Source: Rhodanobacteraceae bacterium (GTDB lineage: Bacteria; Pseudomonadota; Gammaproteobacteria; Xanthomonadales; Rhodanobacteraceae). Taken from it: a DNA stretch of 64,000 nucleotides. The translations under genes were made by a program, and so were the position numbers. The stretch is taken from the NCBI GenBank assembly GCA_009996615.1, contig JAACZU010000001.1:62001-126000 (forward strand). Direction: 5' to 3'. Position 1 is the first letter of the stretch, and each line of letters opens with the position of its first letter. This document shows, piece after piece, positions 1 through 8,947 of the stretch. Below the pieces are notes generated by a model. It was given only the letters and a program-made list of their open reading frames with translations. It was not told the origin of the DNA and searched no databases.

Positions 1-732
1 CATCTCGACCATGCTGACCGCGCCTTCGACGATGCGCTCGCGTGCGGCGACGATCGCGCCGGCCTGCTGGCGCTGCAGCATCGCCTGTGCGATCTCCTGC
101 GCATAGGCGAGGTGGCTGATGCGCGCCTCGATGACCTTGACGCCGGCCTTGCCGAGGCGGGTCTGGATCTCGTTGCGCAGGTGCGCGTTGACCTCTTCGC
201 CGTGGCTGCGCAGCGACGGCTTGCCGGTATCGTGCGCGTCGTAGGCGTAGCTCTGCGCCATCTGGCGCAGCGCCGACTCGGACTGGATCTGCACGAAGTT
301 CTCGTAGTCGTCGACGCAGAACACGGCTTCGGCGGTGTCGACCACCTGCCAGACCACGACCGCGGCGATCTCGATCGGGTTGCCGTCGGCGTCGTTGACC
401 TTGAGCTTCCCCGATTCGAAGTTGCGCACGCGCAGGCTGATCGCGCGCGTGGCGTAGAACGGATTGGTCCAGCGCAGGCCCGCCTCGCGCACGGTGCCGG
501 CGTAGCGGCCGAACAGCTGCACGACCTGGCCCTGGTTCGGCTGGACCTGGAAGAAGCCCTTGGCGAGGAACGTGATCAGCGCGAACACCAGCACGATCGG
601 CACGACCTGCGTCGGCGCGGCCGGCGGCGCGCTGAGCGTGGCGTACAGCCACCCGCCATTCAGCAGCGCGCAGGCGATCAGGACCAGCGCCGTCGGAATG
701 CCCGGCAGCGAAAAGGCGTTGCGTTCATTCAT
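1..732 (-). CDS. SPFH/band 7 domain membrane protein (C-terminus outside window)
   Basis: The 244 visible codons start MNERNAFSLPGIP. Two hydrophobic segments (about residues 12-33 and 43-58) are followed by a band 7/SPFH region with the typical stretches VQPNQGQVVQLFGRY and GLRWTNPFY. Family members form membrane-associated oligomeric scaffolds, often linked to protein quality control or membrane stress. The start is supported by a strong GGGGAGGA ribosome site just upstream on the minus strand. That site sits in one arm of a hairpin (738-760), and a GATATC inverted repeat lies further upstream, so expression may be controlled. The gene runs off the left edge, so its 3' end and any partner are unknown. 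The family call is secure; the exact role is not. Confidence 0.9.
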   Translation of the reverse strand, partial: MNERNAFSLPGIPTALVLIACALLNGGWLYATLSAPPAAPTQVVPIVLVFALITFLAKGFFQVQPNQGQVVQLFGRYAGTVREAGLRWTNPFYATRAISLRVRNFESGKLKVNDADGNPIEIAAVVVWQVVDTAEAVFCVDDYENFVQIQSESALRQMAQSYAYDAHDTGKPSLRSHGEEVNAHLRNEIQTRLGKAGVKVIEARISHLAYAQEIAQAMLQRQQAGAIVAARERIVEGAVSMVEM

Positions 733-737
733 GGCAT

Positions 738-760
738 CCTCCCCAAAGGTGTTGGGGAGG
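738..760 (-). promoter_or_regulatory. Hairpin covering the SPFH gene ribosome binding site
   Basis: CCTCCCCA (738-745) and TGGGGAGG (753-760) are perfect 8-bp inverted repeats with a 7-base loop. In the minus-strand mRNA the arm nearer the start carries the Shine-Dalgarno-like purine tract 5-10 bases from the start codon at 732, so folding would hide it. It could be a translational switch or chance symmetry around a strong ribosome site. Confidence 0.5.
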
Positions 761-762
761 AT

Positions 763-779
763 GATATCTTTTAGATATC
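763..779. promoter_or_regulatory. GATATC inverted repeat, possible operator
   Basis: GATATC-TTTTA-GATATC is an AT-rich symmetric site in an otherwise GC-rich region. It lies 31-47 bp upstream of the SPFH start, next to the end of the cytochrome b561 gene. The position fits an operator or the core promoter of the SPFH gene. No regulator gene is visible in the window. Confidence 0.45.
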
Positions 780-784
780 TACTG

Positions 785-1336
785 TCAATCGGTCGTCGTG
801 GCGCGATCGGGCGGCAACATGCGCCGCAGCGTGTCGTCGCGCTGCACGAAGTGGTGGTACAGGGCCGCGGCGGCATGCGCGATCGCGAGCCACATCAGTA
901 CGTTGCCGGTGGTTTCGTGCAGCTCTTCGAGGTTCTTGACGAGCCCTTCGTCCGGCGTTGCCAGGGTCGGCAGCGGCAGGCCGAGCAGGTCCCACGGTTT
1001 GCCGGCGGCGACCATCATCGCCACGCCGAGCAGCGGCACCGCGAACGCGAGCAGGTACAGCGCGAGGTGGATCAGCTTGCCGAGGCCGTCCTGCCAGCGC
1101 GGCGGCGCCGGGCTGATGGGTGGAACGCTCGCACGCAGGCGCACGAGCATGCGCGGCAGCATTAGCAGCAGTACCGCGAGGCCGAACTGCGTATGGGCCC
1201 ACTTGACCGCGGCGCGTTCGGCCGAGCCGCGCGGCAGCCAGCCCTTGAGTTCGATCAGCACGAGCGCGACGACGATCAGCAACGCAATCAACCAGTGCAG
1301 GTGGCGCAATCCAGCGGCGTAGCGGACGGTGGACAT
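785..1336 (-). CDS. Cytochrome b561 family protein
   Basis: The 183-residue protein has four hydrophobic segments and the paired histidines of the bacterial b561 family: RHLHWLIALL at the N-terminus, WAHTQFGL in the second helix, and HETTGNVLMWLAIAHAAAALYHH in two pieces near the C-terminus. These ligate two b-type haems in a membrane electron carrier; family members such as YodB/CybB oxidise quinol. The length is normal for the family. The start MSTVRYAAGLRHLHW is chosen because family proteins begin just before the first His-containing helix; an in-frame ATG 24 bases upstream is possible. The gene stands between unrelated genes. Confidence 0.9.
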   Translation of the reverse strand: MSTVRYAAGLRHLHWLIALLIVVALVLIELKGWLPRGSAERAAVKWAHTQFGLAVLLLMLPRMLVRLRASVPPISPAPPRWQDGLGKLIHLALYLLAFAVPLLGVAMMVAAGKPWDLLGLPLPTLATPDEGLVKNLEELHETTGNVLMWLAIAHAAAALYHHFVQRDDTLRRMLPPDRATTTD

Positions 1337-1424
1337 GATGGCCTCGCGGGTTGGTGGCATGACGGAAGATGCGCCTGCTGCGTGATTTGGTGCACGCGGC
1401 GGATTGTCGCATGTCGCGCTTCTT

Positions 1425-1493
1425 GCAGGAGCGCGCCCTGTGCGCGACCACCGCCGCGCTATCGCGGGTCGCCCACAAGGTGGGCTCCTACAA
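1425..1493. repeat. REP-like inverted repeat (GTAGGAGCCCACC type)
   Basis: Two inverted elements read outward: CAGGAGCGCGCCCTGTGCGC and, on the other strand, GTAGGAGCCCACCTTGTGGG. Each can fold into a short stem. They fill most of the gap between the cytochrome b561 gene and the transglutaminase-like gene. Related elements are common in pseudomonads and Xanthomonadales. Confidence 0.65.
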
Positions 1494-1517
1494 CAGCAAT
1501 CAGCGCGTGAACAGCAA

Positions 1518-2948
1518 TCAGTGTGTGACTTCGATTGCTTCGGCCTGTTCCAGCTGCAGGCGGCCGAGCGCGTCGAGGCCCGCATAGAAGCGCCACGGAT
1601 CGCCGTTGCCGACCGACAGCGCGATATGGCCGGCGTCGAAGCCGGGCAGGGCGGCGTCGTAGCTTTGCCAGCGGCCGTCGACCCAGGCCTGCGCCCATGC
1701 GTGTGGCACGAACACCTGGTCCTTGCCGGCGAAGCCCGGCGCATAGGCGAGGCCGTCGACGACGCGCGTGGCAATGCCCAGCGCGCGGCCGAGCGCGGCG
1801 ACCAGCACGGCGTGCTCGGTGCAGTCGCCCTCGGGATTCTTCGCGACCTCCAGCGCCGAGGCATAGCCGACGTCGAGGCTCTTGGTCTGGATGAAGCGGC
1901 GCACGAACGCCTCGATGCGCTGCATGCGCTCGTCGGATCTCGTCGCGTCGCCGACCGCTTGGCGCGCGAGCTGCACGATCTCCGGCGCGGCGCTCTGCAG
2001 CCAGTCGTTCGGGCGGTAGTCGTCCGGCGTTGGCTTGGCCTCGCTGCTGGCGGCGGCGTGGCGCCGGATCGTGACGACCCAGCGGTCGCCGCGGCGCGTG
2101 ACGGTCTGCTCGTCGGTGCGCGGCAATGCCAGCGTCGCATCGCCGCCGCGCAGCGCGAGCGTGTAGCGCATCGTGCCGGTCAGTTCCGTGCGGTCGAGCG
2201 GGCGCGGCGACGGCATCAGCGTGCGTTCGAACACGTCGCTGCCCTGGTTCGGCGCGGTTGCGCAGGCATGGTCGCAGGCGAGCAGCGTCAGTTCGACGCC
2301 CATGATCGGCATGGTCAGCTTGTGGATCGTCTGCTCCGCATCGACCCAGACGCGGCTGCGCATCGGCGTCTGGCCGAACAGCGTGGTCTGCTCGACCGGC
2401 GACAGGCGCAGGCGGCCGCCGGGCAGGTCGACATCCTCGGGTGCCTGCACGGTGTTGCGCACCTCGGCGGTGTCGAGGCTGGACGGCTGGAACGTCAGCA
2501 CGCTCCAGCGCGTGCCGGCGGCGAGGCCGGCGCGCAGGCCGGCCAGGCGCTGGCCTTCGGCGAGCAGCGCGCCTTTCGGCCACGGCAGGCGCCGCTGCGC
2601 GGCATCGCCGCCGTTGCGCACGCTGACCTCGAGCGTGCCGTCGCGCAGGCGGCCGTCGATCACGGTCTGGTTGCCGGACAACTGCGTCACGCTGCGGAAT
2701 GCGAGCGGCTGGCCCGCACTCGTCTCGGTCGTGGTCTCGCTGCTGCTCATCGCGACGCGCGAGCCGGCACGGTCGAGCACCATGTCCAGCTTCTGCGTCG
2801 TCACGACCTCGCCGCCGCGCACGTCGCGACGCGATTCGAACGAACCGATCTTGCGGCCGTCGAGCAGCACCGTGAACCACTGCTGCTCCGGTGGCGCGGC
2901 GTGCGCGAACGGCGGCAGCAGGAGCAGGGCGAGCAGGTAGCGGCGCAT
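1518..2948 (-). CDS. Exported transglutaminase-like (papain-fold) domain protein
   Basis: A 476-residue protein with a signal peptide (MRRYLLALLLLPPFAHA, then APPEQQW). The N-terminal 300 residues look beta-rich. The C-terminal third carries a transglutaminase-core fold with GDCTEHAVL (catalytic Cys near 376), VPHAWAQAWV (His near 416) and SYDAALP (Asp near 430). The family includes peptide hydrolases and cross-linking enzymes, acting here in the periplasm. The start is set by the signal peptide and an AAGGAA ribosome site. No partner gene is next to it, so substrate and pathway are unknown. Confidence 0.85.
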   Translation of the reverse strand: MRRYLLALLLLPPFAHAAPPEQQWFTVLLDGRKIGSFESRRDVRGGEVVTTQKLDMVLDRAGSRVAMSSSETTTETSAGQPLAFRSVTQLSGNQTVIDGRLRDGTLEVSVRNGGDAAQRRLPWPKGALLAEGQRLAGLRAGLAAGTRWSVLTFQPSSLDTAEVRNTVQAPEDVDLPGGRLRLSPVEQTTLFGQTPMRSRVWVDAEQTIHKLTMPIMGVELTLLACDHACATAPNQGSDVFERTLMPSPRPLDRTELTGTMRYTLALRGGDATLALPRTDEQTVTRRGDRWVVTIRRHAAASSEAKPTPDDYRPNDWLQSAAPEIVQLARQAVGDATRSDERMQRIEAFVRRFIQTKSLDVGYASALEVAKNPEGDCTEHAVLVAALGRALGIATRVVDGLAYAPGFAGKDQVFVPHAWAQAWVDGRWQSYDAALPGFDAGHIALSVGNGDPWRFYAGLDALGRLQLEQAEAIEVTH

Positions 2949-3169
2949 CGGTGGTTCCTTGGAGATGAGTCGGCGTAGTGTGCCCGCTTCTTCACCGGAA
3001 TGACTTTCGACAAGGATCGACGCGGCCCTTTTCGCCGTCGCGAACGCGGGCAACTGATCCCTGCCCTTGTCCGCATTGATCCGTGTAGATCCGCGTCGAA
3101 GGCTTCGGCTCCTCGTGGCGCACACCCGATCGCATAGAATTGCGCTCCCTCATCCGGACGACCGCGCGC

Positions 3170-4351
3170 ATGAAGCCCTTCGGCACCCCGCATACCGACA
3201 CCGCGATCCGCGTCCTGCTGCTCGGCTCGGGCGAGCTCGGCAAGGAGGTCGCGATCGAGCTGCAGCGGCTCGCGGTCGAGGTGATCGCGGTCGACCGCTA
3301 CGCGAACGCGCCGGCGATGCAGGTCGCGCACCGTTCGCACGTGATCAACATGCTCGATGGCGCCGAACTGCGCCGGATCATCGAACTGGAAGAGCCCGAC
3401 TACGTCGTGCCGGAGATCGAGGCGATCCACACGCCGACGCTGGTCGAGTTGGAGCAGCGCGGCCTGACCGTGATCCCGACCGCACGCGCGGCGTGGCTGA
3501 CGATGGACCGCGAGGGCATCCGCCGCCTCGCCGCCGAGGAGCTCGGTCTGCCGACTTCGCCGTACCGCTTCGTCGACACGCGCGAGGAGTACCTCGCCGC
3601 GATTGCGCAGATCGGCCTGCCGTTCGTGATCAAGCCGGTCATGTCGAGCTCGGGCAAGGGCCAGAGCACGGTGCGCCGCGACGACCAGATCGACGCCGCG
3701 TGGGACTACGCACAGTCCGGCGGCCGCGCCGGCAAGGGCCGCTGCATCGTCGAGGGCTTCGTCGACTTCGACTACGAGATCACCCAGCTGACCGTGCGCC
3801 ACGTCGGCGGAACCAGCTTCTGCGCGCCGATCGGCCATCGCCAGGAACACGGCGACTACCGCGAGTCGTGGCAGCCGCAGCCGATGAGCGAAACGGCGCT
3901 GGCCGAGGCGCAGCGCCAGGCTGCGGCGATCACCGGCGCGCTCGGCGGCCGCGGCGTGTTCGGCGTCGAATTCTTCGTCAAGGGCGATGCGGTGATCTTC
4001 TCCGAGGTCAGCCCGCGCCCGCACGACACCGGCCTGGTCACGCTGATCTCGCAGGACCTGTCCGAGTTCGCGCTGCACGCGCGCGCGATCCTCGGCCTGC
4101 CGATCCCGCTGATCCGCCAGCTCGGCCCGTCGGCCTCGTGCGCGGTGCTGGCCAGTGGCGACGGCGCGCGGCCGCGCTACCACGGCGTCGCCGAAGCGCT
4201 GGCCGAGCCGGACACGATGCTGCGCCTGTTCGGCAAGCCGGAGGTGCACGGCCAGCGCCGCATGGCGGTGACGCTGGCGCGCGACGTCGACGTCGAAGCC
4301 GCGATCGCCAAGGCGGTGCGCGCCGCGGCGCTGCTGCGCGTGGAAGCGTAA
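3170..4351 (+). CDS. purT: Formate-dependent phosphoribosylglycinamide formyltransferase
   Basis: The 393-residue protein matches PurT along its length: [68 protein letters not shown] and [20 protein letters not shown] blocks are all present (split here). This ATP-grasp enzyme makes formyl-GAR from GAR, formate and ATP in purine synthesis. The start at [10 protein letters not shown] gives the usual PurT length; an ATG 30 bases upstream is less likely. TAGAAT at 3135-3140 could be the -10 box. The gene is monocistronic between a minus-strand gene and a repeat. Confidence 0.97.
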   Translation: MKPFGTPHTDTAIRVLLLGSGELGKEVAIELQRLAVEVIAVDRYANAPAMQVAHRSHVINMLDGAELRRIIELEEPDYVVPEIEAIHTPTLVELEQRGLTVIPTARAAWLTMDREGIRRLAAEELGLPTSPYRFVDTREEYLAAIAQIGLPFVIKPVMSSSGKGQSTVRRDDQIDAAWDYAQSGGRAGKGRCIVEGFVDFDYEITQLTVRHVGGTSFCAPIGHRQEHGDYRESWQPQPMSETALAEAQRQAAAITGALGGRGVFGVEFFVKGDAVIFSEVSPRPHDTGLVTLISQDLSEFALHARAILGLPIPLIRQLGPSASCAVLASGDGARPRYHGVAEALAEPDTMLRLFGKPEVHGQRRMAVTLARDVDVEAAIAKAVRAAALLRVEA

Positions 4352-4384
4352 CCGCACGAGTTCGGAGAGCGCCGCTGGCGGTCA

Positions 4385-4462
4385 GTGGGAGCGCCGGCAG
4401 GCGCGATGCTCCTGGCGCGGTGGCACACTCCGGAAGAGCATCGCGGCTTCCGCCGCTCCCAC
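4385..4462. repeat. GGGAGCG...GCGATGCT paired inverted repeat
   Basis: A GTGGGAGCGCCGGCAGGCGC head and a GCATCGCGGCTTCCGCCGCT tail face each other between the ends of purT and the convergent TPR gene. Each half can form its own stem, like a bacterial interspersed mosaic element. The same family recurs near 10.0, 46.1 and 52.4 kb. Confidence 0.8.
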
Positions 4463-4475
4463 AGGGCAGGGTCTC

Positions 4476-6506
4476 CTACCGGGGCGTGTCCGGCGGCGCC
4501 GGATCGGTCGTGATCAGCTTCTGGAAGCGCGCATCCTTGCGCAACGGATCCCATAGCGGGTTGAGCCGCAGGTCGGCGATGGTGGTGCCATTGGGCATGG
4601 CCAGCAGATGCGGCAGCGCCCCGATCGCGGCGTCGGTGTCGCCGAGGCCGGCCTGGATCTCCGCGCGGGTCTGCTCCAGGCCGGGCTGCAGCAACGCATC
4701 GCCGGCGGCCAGGTCGATCGCCTGCTGCGCCTCGCGCAGCGCGGCGGCCTTGTCGCCGAGGTTCGCATGCGCGAGCGCGAGCGACTCGACCAGCTTGGCG
4801 TCGTCCGGCGCGGCCTTGCGGTACTGCTGCGCCAGCTCGATCGTCTTCGCCAGGCTCGTGCGGGCGGCCGCCTCGTCGCCGGCGCGCAACTGGCCCATGC
4901 CCAGCCACAGCTGGTACTGCACGCGCCAGGAGCCGAGCGCGCCGCCGCTCTGCGCGAGCGCCTGCGCCAGCGCGGCGACCATTGCCGTGAAGTTGCGCCG
5001 GTACCACAGCCAGCTCATCCGCACCATGAACGTTTCGGTGTCGTCGGCGCGCAGCGGCACGCTGTCGAGCAGCGTGCCGGCCTGCTCGAGGTTGCCCTCC
5101 GCCAGCCAGGCCCAGGCCTTGGCGGTGACCAGGCTGGTCGCGTCGGGCTGGACCTCGAGCGCATGGTCGAGCGTGGCGCGCGCCTTGGCGTACTGGCGCA
5201 GCGCGGCATGGTTCGAGGCCAGCTCGAGGAACATCACGACCTCGCGCGGATCGAGCAGGGTGGCCTGCTCCAGGTGCGCGATCGAGTCCTGCCAGCGGCC
5301 CTGGCGGCGCTCGATGTAGGCGATTGCGGCGAGCACGTGCGCGTTGTTGGGCAGGCGCTGGCGCGCCTGTTCGAAATCGCGCAGGCCGCCGTCGAAGTCG
5401 CGCAGGCAGCGGTAGCGGTAGTAGCCGATCGCCAGGTGCGCCTCGCCCAGGTCCGGCTGTAGGTGCAGTGCGGTGTCGGCCGCCTGCTTGACCTCGGCGG
5501 GCAGGGTCGGCGTGCGGTCGATCGAGTTCGAGTACATGAAGCTCTTGACGATGGCCAGGCGTGCCCACGCCAGCGCGAAGCGTGGATCGAGCCGGACCGC
5601 CTCGGCGTACAGCTGCGCGGCCTGCGTCGGCGCGTCGTGCGACGACTCCAGGCTGCGCGTCTCCAGCGCGAGGCCGCGCAGGTAGGCGTCGTAGGCGTCG
5701 GGATGGTCGGTCGGACGGGCTTCGAGCAGGGCCCGCTCGTGGCCGCTGAGCCTGACCTCGAGCGCGTTGGCGATCGTCTGGGCCACCTCGCTTTCGACCC
5801 CGAACACGTCATCGAGCCGGCGATCGTAGCTTTCGGCCCAGATGTGCTCGTCGGTCGCGGCGCGGATCAGCTGCACGGTGATGCGCACGGTGCCGCCGGC
5901 CTTCTGCACGCTGCCCTCCAGGATGTTCGCCACACCGAGCTGGCGCCCGATCTCGGGCAGGTTTTCCGGCCGCGCCGCATACTGCTGGGTGGAGGTGCGC
6001 GAGATCACCCGGAGCGCACCGATCTTCGCCAGCCGCGCCAGGATCTCGTCCTGGATGCCATCGGTGAAGTAGCCGTTGGCCTTGTCCTCGGACAGGTTCT
6101 CGAACGGCAGCACCGCGATCGACTTGTCCGTGGCCGTTGATCCGGTGTCCCGGTGCAGCACGAACGTGTTCGCCAGCAACAGCACCACGGCCAGGCCCAG
6201 CACGGCGATGATCCAGCGGTCGATCCGCCGCCCGGTAGCGCGCCGGATCGACTTGCTGCGCTCGATCTCGCTTTCGCGCTTGAGGCCTTCGGGCGTGAGT
6301 TCGTAGAACCACGCGAACGCCAGCGCGAACGGCAGGCCGACGATGACCGCGACGACGACCAGCCGCACGGCCCAGTTGGGAACCTCGAAGAACGGAAAGA
6401 CCTGGGTCGCGATCTGCACCAGCAGCCAGCCGGCGGCGGCATAGAACGCGCCGGCGCGAAAGACGTTGCGGCGCTTGAGTTCGGAGAAGAGCGAGGATGC
6501 GCTCAT
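4476..6506 (-). CDS. TolB-like domain and TPR membrane protein
   Basis: A 676-residue protein starting MSASSLFSELKRRNVFRAG. It has three hydrophobic segments in the first 130 residues, then a TolB-like/FlgO-type domain (SIAVLPFENLSEDKANGYF to about residue 275), then several tetratricopeptide repeats to the C-terminus. This architecture is often annotated as adenylate-cyclase-like or CadC-like, but no cyclase or winged-helix domain is present here. TPRs suggest a scaffold role at the inner membrane. The start was chosen on the conserved ELKRRNVFRAG N-terminus; there is no clear ribosome site, and an in-frame ATG 33 bases upstream exists. Function is unknown. Confidence 0.88.
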   Translation of the reverse strand: MSASSLFSELKRRNVFRAGAFYAAAGWLLVQIATQVFPFFEVPNWAVRLVVVAVIVGLPFALAFAWFYELTPEGLKRESEIERSKSIRRATGRRIDRWIIAVLGLAVVLLLANTFVLHRDTGSTATDKSIAVLPFENLSEDKANGYFTDGIQDEILARLAKIGALRVISRTSTQQYAARPENLPEIGRQLGVANILEGSVQKAGGTVRITVQLIRAATDEHIWAESYDRRLDDVFGVESEVAQTIANALEVRLSGHERALLEARPTDHPDAYDAYLRGLALETRSLESSHDAPTQAAQLYAEAVRLDPRFALAWARLAIVKSFMYSNSIDRTPTLPAEVKQAADTALHLQPDLGEAHLAIGYYRYRCLRDFDGGLRDFEQARQRLPNNAHVLAAIAYIERRQGRWQDSIAHLEQATLLDPREVVMFLELASNHAALRQYAKARATLDHALEVQPDATSLVTAKAWAWLAEGNLEQAGTLLDSVPLRADDTETFMVRMSWLWYRRNFTAMVAALAQALAQSGGALGSWRVQYQLWLGMGQLRAGDEAAARTSLAKTIELAQQYRKAAPDDAKLVESLALAHANLGDKAAALREAQQAIDLAAGDALLQPGLEQTRAEIQAGLGDTDAAIGALPHLLAMPNGTTIADLRLNPLWDPLRKDARFQKLITTDPAPPDTPR

Positions 6507-6637
6507 CGTGCGCTGACGCGTTCGCGTCCCACCGTGCATGCGGGCCGGCGGGGCGGATCGGCGTGGTGGCGATGTCCCCGTCCGGAACGCCGATTGTCAC
6601 ACGAATCCGGACTTCGGGGCGCGTCGCGGCGGCGCTG

Positions 6638-7339
6638 TCACAGTTCGTGCCAGCCGCCGTCGCGCAGCACTTCCAGTGGGCGGTAGCGCGCCTTGTAGTG
6701 CATCTTCGGATGCCCCTCGATCCAGAAGCCGAGGTAGACGTGCGGCAGGCCGCGCTCGTGTGCGAGGCGGATCTGGCTGAGGATCGCGAACGTGCCGAGG
6801 CCGCGCGCCGTTTCGTCCGGGTCGAAGAACGTGTAGACCGCGGACAGGCCGGAGGGACAGAAATCGGTCACGGCGAGGCCGAGCAGGTGGTCGCCGCGGC
6901 GGAACTCGATGAAGCGGGTCGGGCTCCAGACGGTGTAGAGGAAGCGCGCGAAGTCGTCCGGCCGCGCGTCGTCCATGCCGCCGTCGCGATGGCGCGCGTG
7001 CAGGTAGCGCTGATACAGCGCGAAGTACTCGTCGGTATACGCCGCCGGCGCGATGCGCACGGCGAGGTCGGCGTTGCGCGCCAGGCAGCGGCGCTGGCTG
7101 CGGTCCGGGCGGAAGCGCGCGACCGGCACGCGGCAGGCGACGCAGGCGCGGCAGCCCTGGCATTGCGGGTAGTAGACATGGCCGCCGGCGCGCCGGTAGC
7201 CGCGCTGCATCGCCGCGTCGTAGATCTGCGGCAGTTGCGGCGCGGCCGGGTCGATGACGAGGTTCTGTGCGGTGCGTTCGTCAAAATAGCCGCACGGATG
7301 CGGCAGGGTCTGGAACAGGCGGACGACTTCCGAACGCAT
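6638..7339 (-). CDS. bpt: Aspartate/glutamate leucyltransferase (bacterial N-end rule)
   Basis: The 233-residue protein has the hallmarks of Bpt/Ate1-like transferases: the N-terminal PHPCGYF, the cysteine cluster CQGCRACVACRVPV, LARNADL, and the C-terminal VYLGFWIEGHPKMHYKARY. Bpt moves leucine from leucyl-tRNA onto N-terminal Asp or Glu, marking proteins for ClpAP through ClpS. The length is normal for the family. It lies just downstream of the DUF2007-like gene on the same strand (27 bp gap), so the two may be cotranscribed. Confidence 0.95.
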   Translation of the reverse strand: MRSEVVRLFQTLPHPCGYFDERTAQNLVIDPAAPQLPQIYDAAMQRGYRRAGGHVYYPQCQGCRACVACRVPVARFRPDRSQRRCLARNADLAVRIAPAAYTDEYFALYQRYLHARHRDGGMDDARPDDFARFLYTVWSPTRFIEFRRGDHLLGLAVTDFCPSGLSAVYTFFDPDETARGLGTFAILSQIRLAHERGLPHVYLGFWIEGHPKMHYKARYRPLEVLRDGGWHEL

Positions 7340-7366
7340 GGGATCATCCCGGCGCGCTGTGCCGCC

Positions 7367-7759
7367 TCAGTGGCCACCCAGTTGCGACCACGCGATCAGG
7401 CCTGCGACGGCCGCGATCAGCGTCAGCATGATGATCTTGATGCGCATCGTCAGGTGCCGCCGGCGCTCGGCCGCATCGCCCAGGCCGCGCGAGGCGGCCA
7501 GCTCGTCGGCAAAGCGCGTGGCCGGCTCCAGCCCGGCGTCACGCAGGATGCGCCGCGCCGCGGTCTGGTCCTCCGCGCGCACCACCCACACCTGCGGCCA
7601 CGAATCGCGGTCGCCCTTCGCGCTGTAACTGAAGCGTTTCCAGTCCGCGCCCTGGTAGGCGCGGCGATTCGCGATCGAGGTCTCGATGCCCTGTTCGGTC
7701 ATCAAGGCGACCACGCGTTGGATGTTTTCCATCCGGGGGGAGGTGTAGATCTGGCGCAT
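7367..7759 (-). CDS. DUF2007-like putative signal-transducing protein with C-terminal membrane anchor
   Basis: A 130-residue protein. The first 70 residues (MRQIYTSPRMENIQRVVALM..., QVWVVRAEDQTAARRIL) look like the small ferredoxin-like DUF2007 fold that opens many Xanthomonadales proteins. The last 20 residues form one membrane helix (IIMLTLIAAVAGLIAW). It is placed directly before bpt on the same strand. No function can be given from sequence; the family name is tentative. Confidence 0.75.
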   Translation of the reverse strand: MRQIYTSPRMENIQRVVALMTEQGIETSIANRRAYQGADWKRFSYSAKGDRDSWPQVWVVRAEDQTAARRILRDAGLEPATRFADELAASRGLGDAAERRRHLTMRIKIIMLTLIAAVAGLIAWSQLGGH

Positions 7760-7851
7760 GCGGCCATTCTAGTCCAATGGTCTGCGGGCGGATCGCTTTT
7801 GTCCGGTTCCGCTTTGCCTTGGGCGCATCTCCATCGCGTGATGCCTTCAAG

Positions 7852-7890
7852 CCCTCCCCTTCAAGGGGAGGGTTGGGTGGGGATGGTGTT
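7852..7890. repeat. CTCCCCTTCAAGGGGAGGG repeat
   Basis: CCCTCCCCTTCAAGGGGAGG folds as a stem and is followed by a conserved TTGGGTGGGGATGGTGTT tail. Near-identical copies lie at 21.3, 22.7, 42.9 and 49.1 kb, in both orientations. Confidence 0.9.
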
Positions 7891-7916
7891 GATATCGTCA
7901 CCGTGTTTGCGAGAAC

Positions 7917-7997
7917 CGACCCGCATCCCTGCATTTTCCGCTCGCATCCCTGCGAGCGGGTTACTTCTCTTTGCATGCCCAAAGAGAAGCAACCAAG
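7917..7997. repeat. GAGCGGGTTACTTCTCTT dispersed repeat, short copy
   Basis: Contains the tandem pair GCATCCCTGC...GCATCCCTGCGAGCGGG and a stem between ACTTCTCTTTG and CAAAGAGAAG. A longer copy of the same element is found at 49.2-49.4 kb. Together with the adjoining CTCCCC repeat it fills the gap between tesB and the DUF2007-like gene. Confidence 0.8.
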
Positions 7998-8008
7998 CGG
8001 TCGGCGCC

Positions 8009-8875
8009 TTACTCCGCGCGCAGGCGGATCAACCCTTCCTGCGCGGTCGAGGCGATCAGGCGGCCGTCTTCGCTGTAGATCATGCCGCGCGCGAGGCCGC
8101 GGCCGCCCTGCGCGGTCGGGCTGTCGCAGGAGTACAGCAGCCATTCGTCGGCGCGGAACGGGCGGTGGAACCACATCGCGTGATCGAGGCTGGCGACCTG
8201 CACGTGGCGCTGCAGGAACGAGATGCCGTGCGGGAACATCGTCGTGCCGATCAGGTGGAAGTCCGACGCGTAGGCAAGCAGCGCGCGGTGCAGCACCGGG
8301 CTGTCCGGCACGCGCTCGCTCAGGCGGAACCACACCTGCTGGAACGGCGGCCGCTTGGGCGGATTGAGCTCGTCGCGCGGATAGATCGGGCGGAACTCGA
8401 ACGGGCCGGAACGGCCGAACCAGCGCTGCAGCTTGACCGGCAGCTTGGCCAGTTCCTCGGCCGGCAGCGCCGGCGTCGGCTCGACGTCCTCGGGCTTGGG
8501 TACCGCCGGCATCGGCAATTGGTGCTCGACGCCGGTTTCCTCGACCTGGAACGAGGCGGAGAAGTTGAAGATCGGCTGGCCGTGCTGGATCGCCGTCACG
8601 CGGCGCACCGAGAAGCTGCCGCCGTCGCGCGTGCGCTCGACGTGGTAGAGGATCGGCTGGTCGATGTCGCCGGCGCGCAGGAAGTAGGCGTGCAGCGAAT
8701 GCGCGCTGCGGCTCGGGTCGACCGTCTGCTGCGCCGCCGACAGTGCCTGCCCGAGCACCTGGCCGCCGAACACGAAGCGCGTGCCGATGTCGCGGCTTTC
8801 ACCGCGGAAGAAGTTGTCCTCGAGGCGTTCGAGCTGGAGCAGGGAGAGCAGTTCTTCGGCGGGCGTCGCGGACAT
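8009..8875 (-). CDS. tesB: Acyl-CoA thioesterase II
   Basis: The 288-residue protein is the length of TesB and has its double hot-dog signatures: FRGESRDIGTRFVFGGQVLG near the start, SLHAYFLRAGD, and in the second half SLDHAMWFHRPFRADEWLLY with CDSPTAQGGRGLARG. It hydrolyses medium- and long-chain acyl-CoA to free acid and CoA in the cytosol. The catalytic Asp/Gln/Thr type residues of the second half appear intact. It stands alone between a repeat cluster and the PhzF-like gene. Confidence 0.95.
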   Translation of the reverse strand: MSATPAEELLSLLQLERLEDNFFRGESRDIGTRFVFGGQVLGQALSAAQQTVDPSRSAHSLHAYFLRAGDIDQPILYHVERTRDGGSFSVRRVTAIQHGQPIFNFSASFQVEETGVEHQLPMPAVPKPEDVEPTPALPAEELAKLPVKLQRWFGRSGPFEFRPIYPRDELNPPKRPPFQQVWFRLSERVPDSPVLHRALLAYASDFHLIGTTMFPHGISFLQRHVQVASLDHAMWFHRPFRADEWLLYSCDSPTAQGGRGLARGMIYSEDGRLIASTAQEGLIRLRAE

Positions 8876-8947
8876 GGGCGCAGGGCAGGGGCGAGGGCGC
8901 GCAAGTATAGCTGCACCGCAGCATCGCGCCGTGCGCCGGCGCGAAGC

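Noticed and set aside
112-774. Plus-strand frame of 220 codons at the left end
   Set aside because: Arg/Ala/His-rich translation without domains; it is the antisense of the clear SPFH gene.
4476-6506. Calling the TPR protein an adenylate cyclase
   Set aside because: No class III cyclase motifs or metal-binding aspartates are present; only the TolB-like and TPR parts are.
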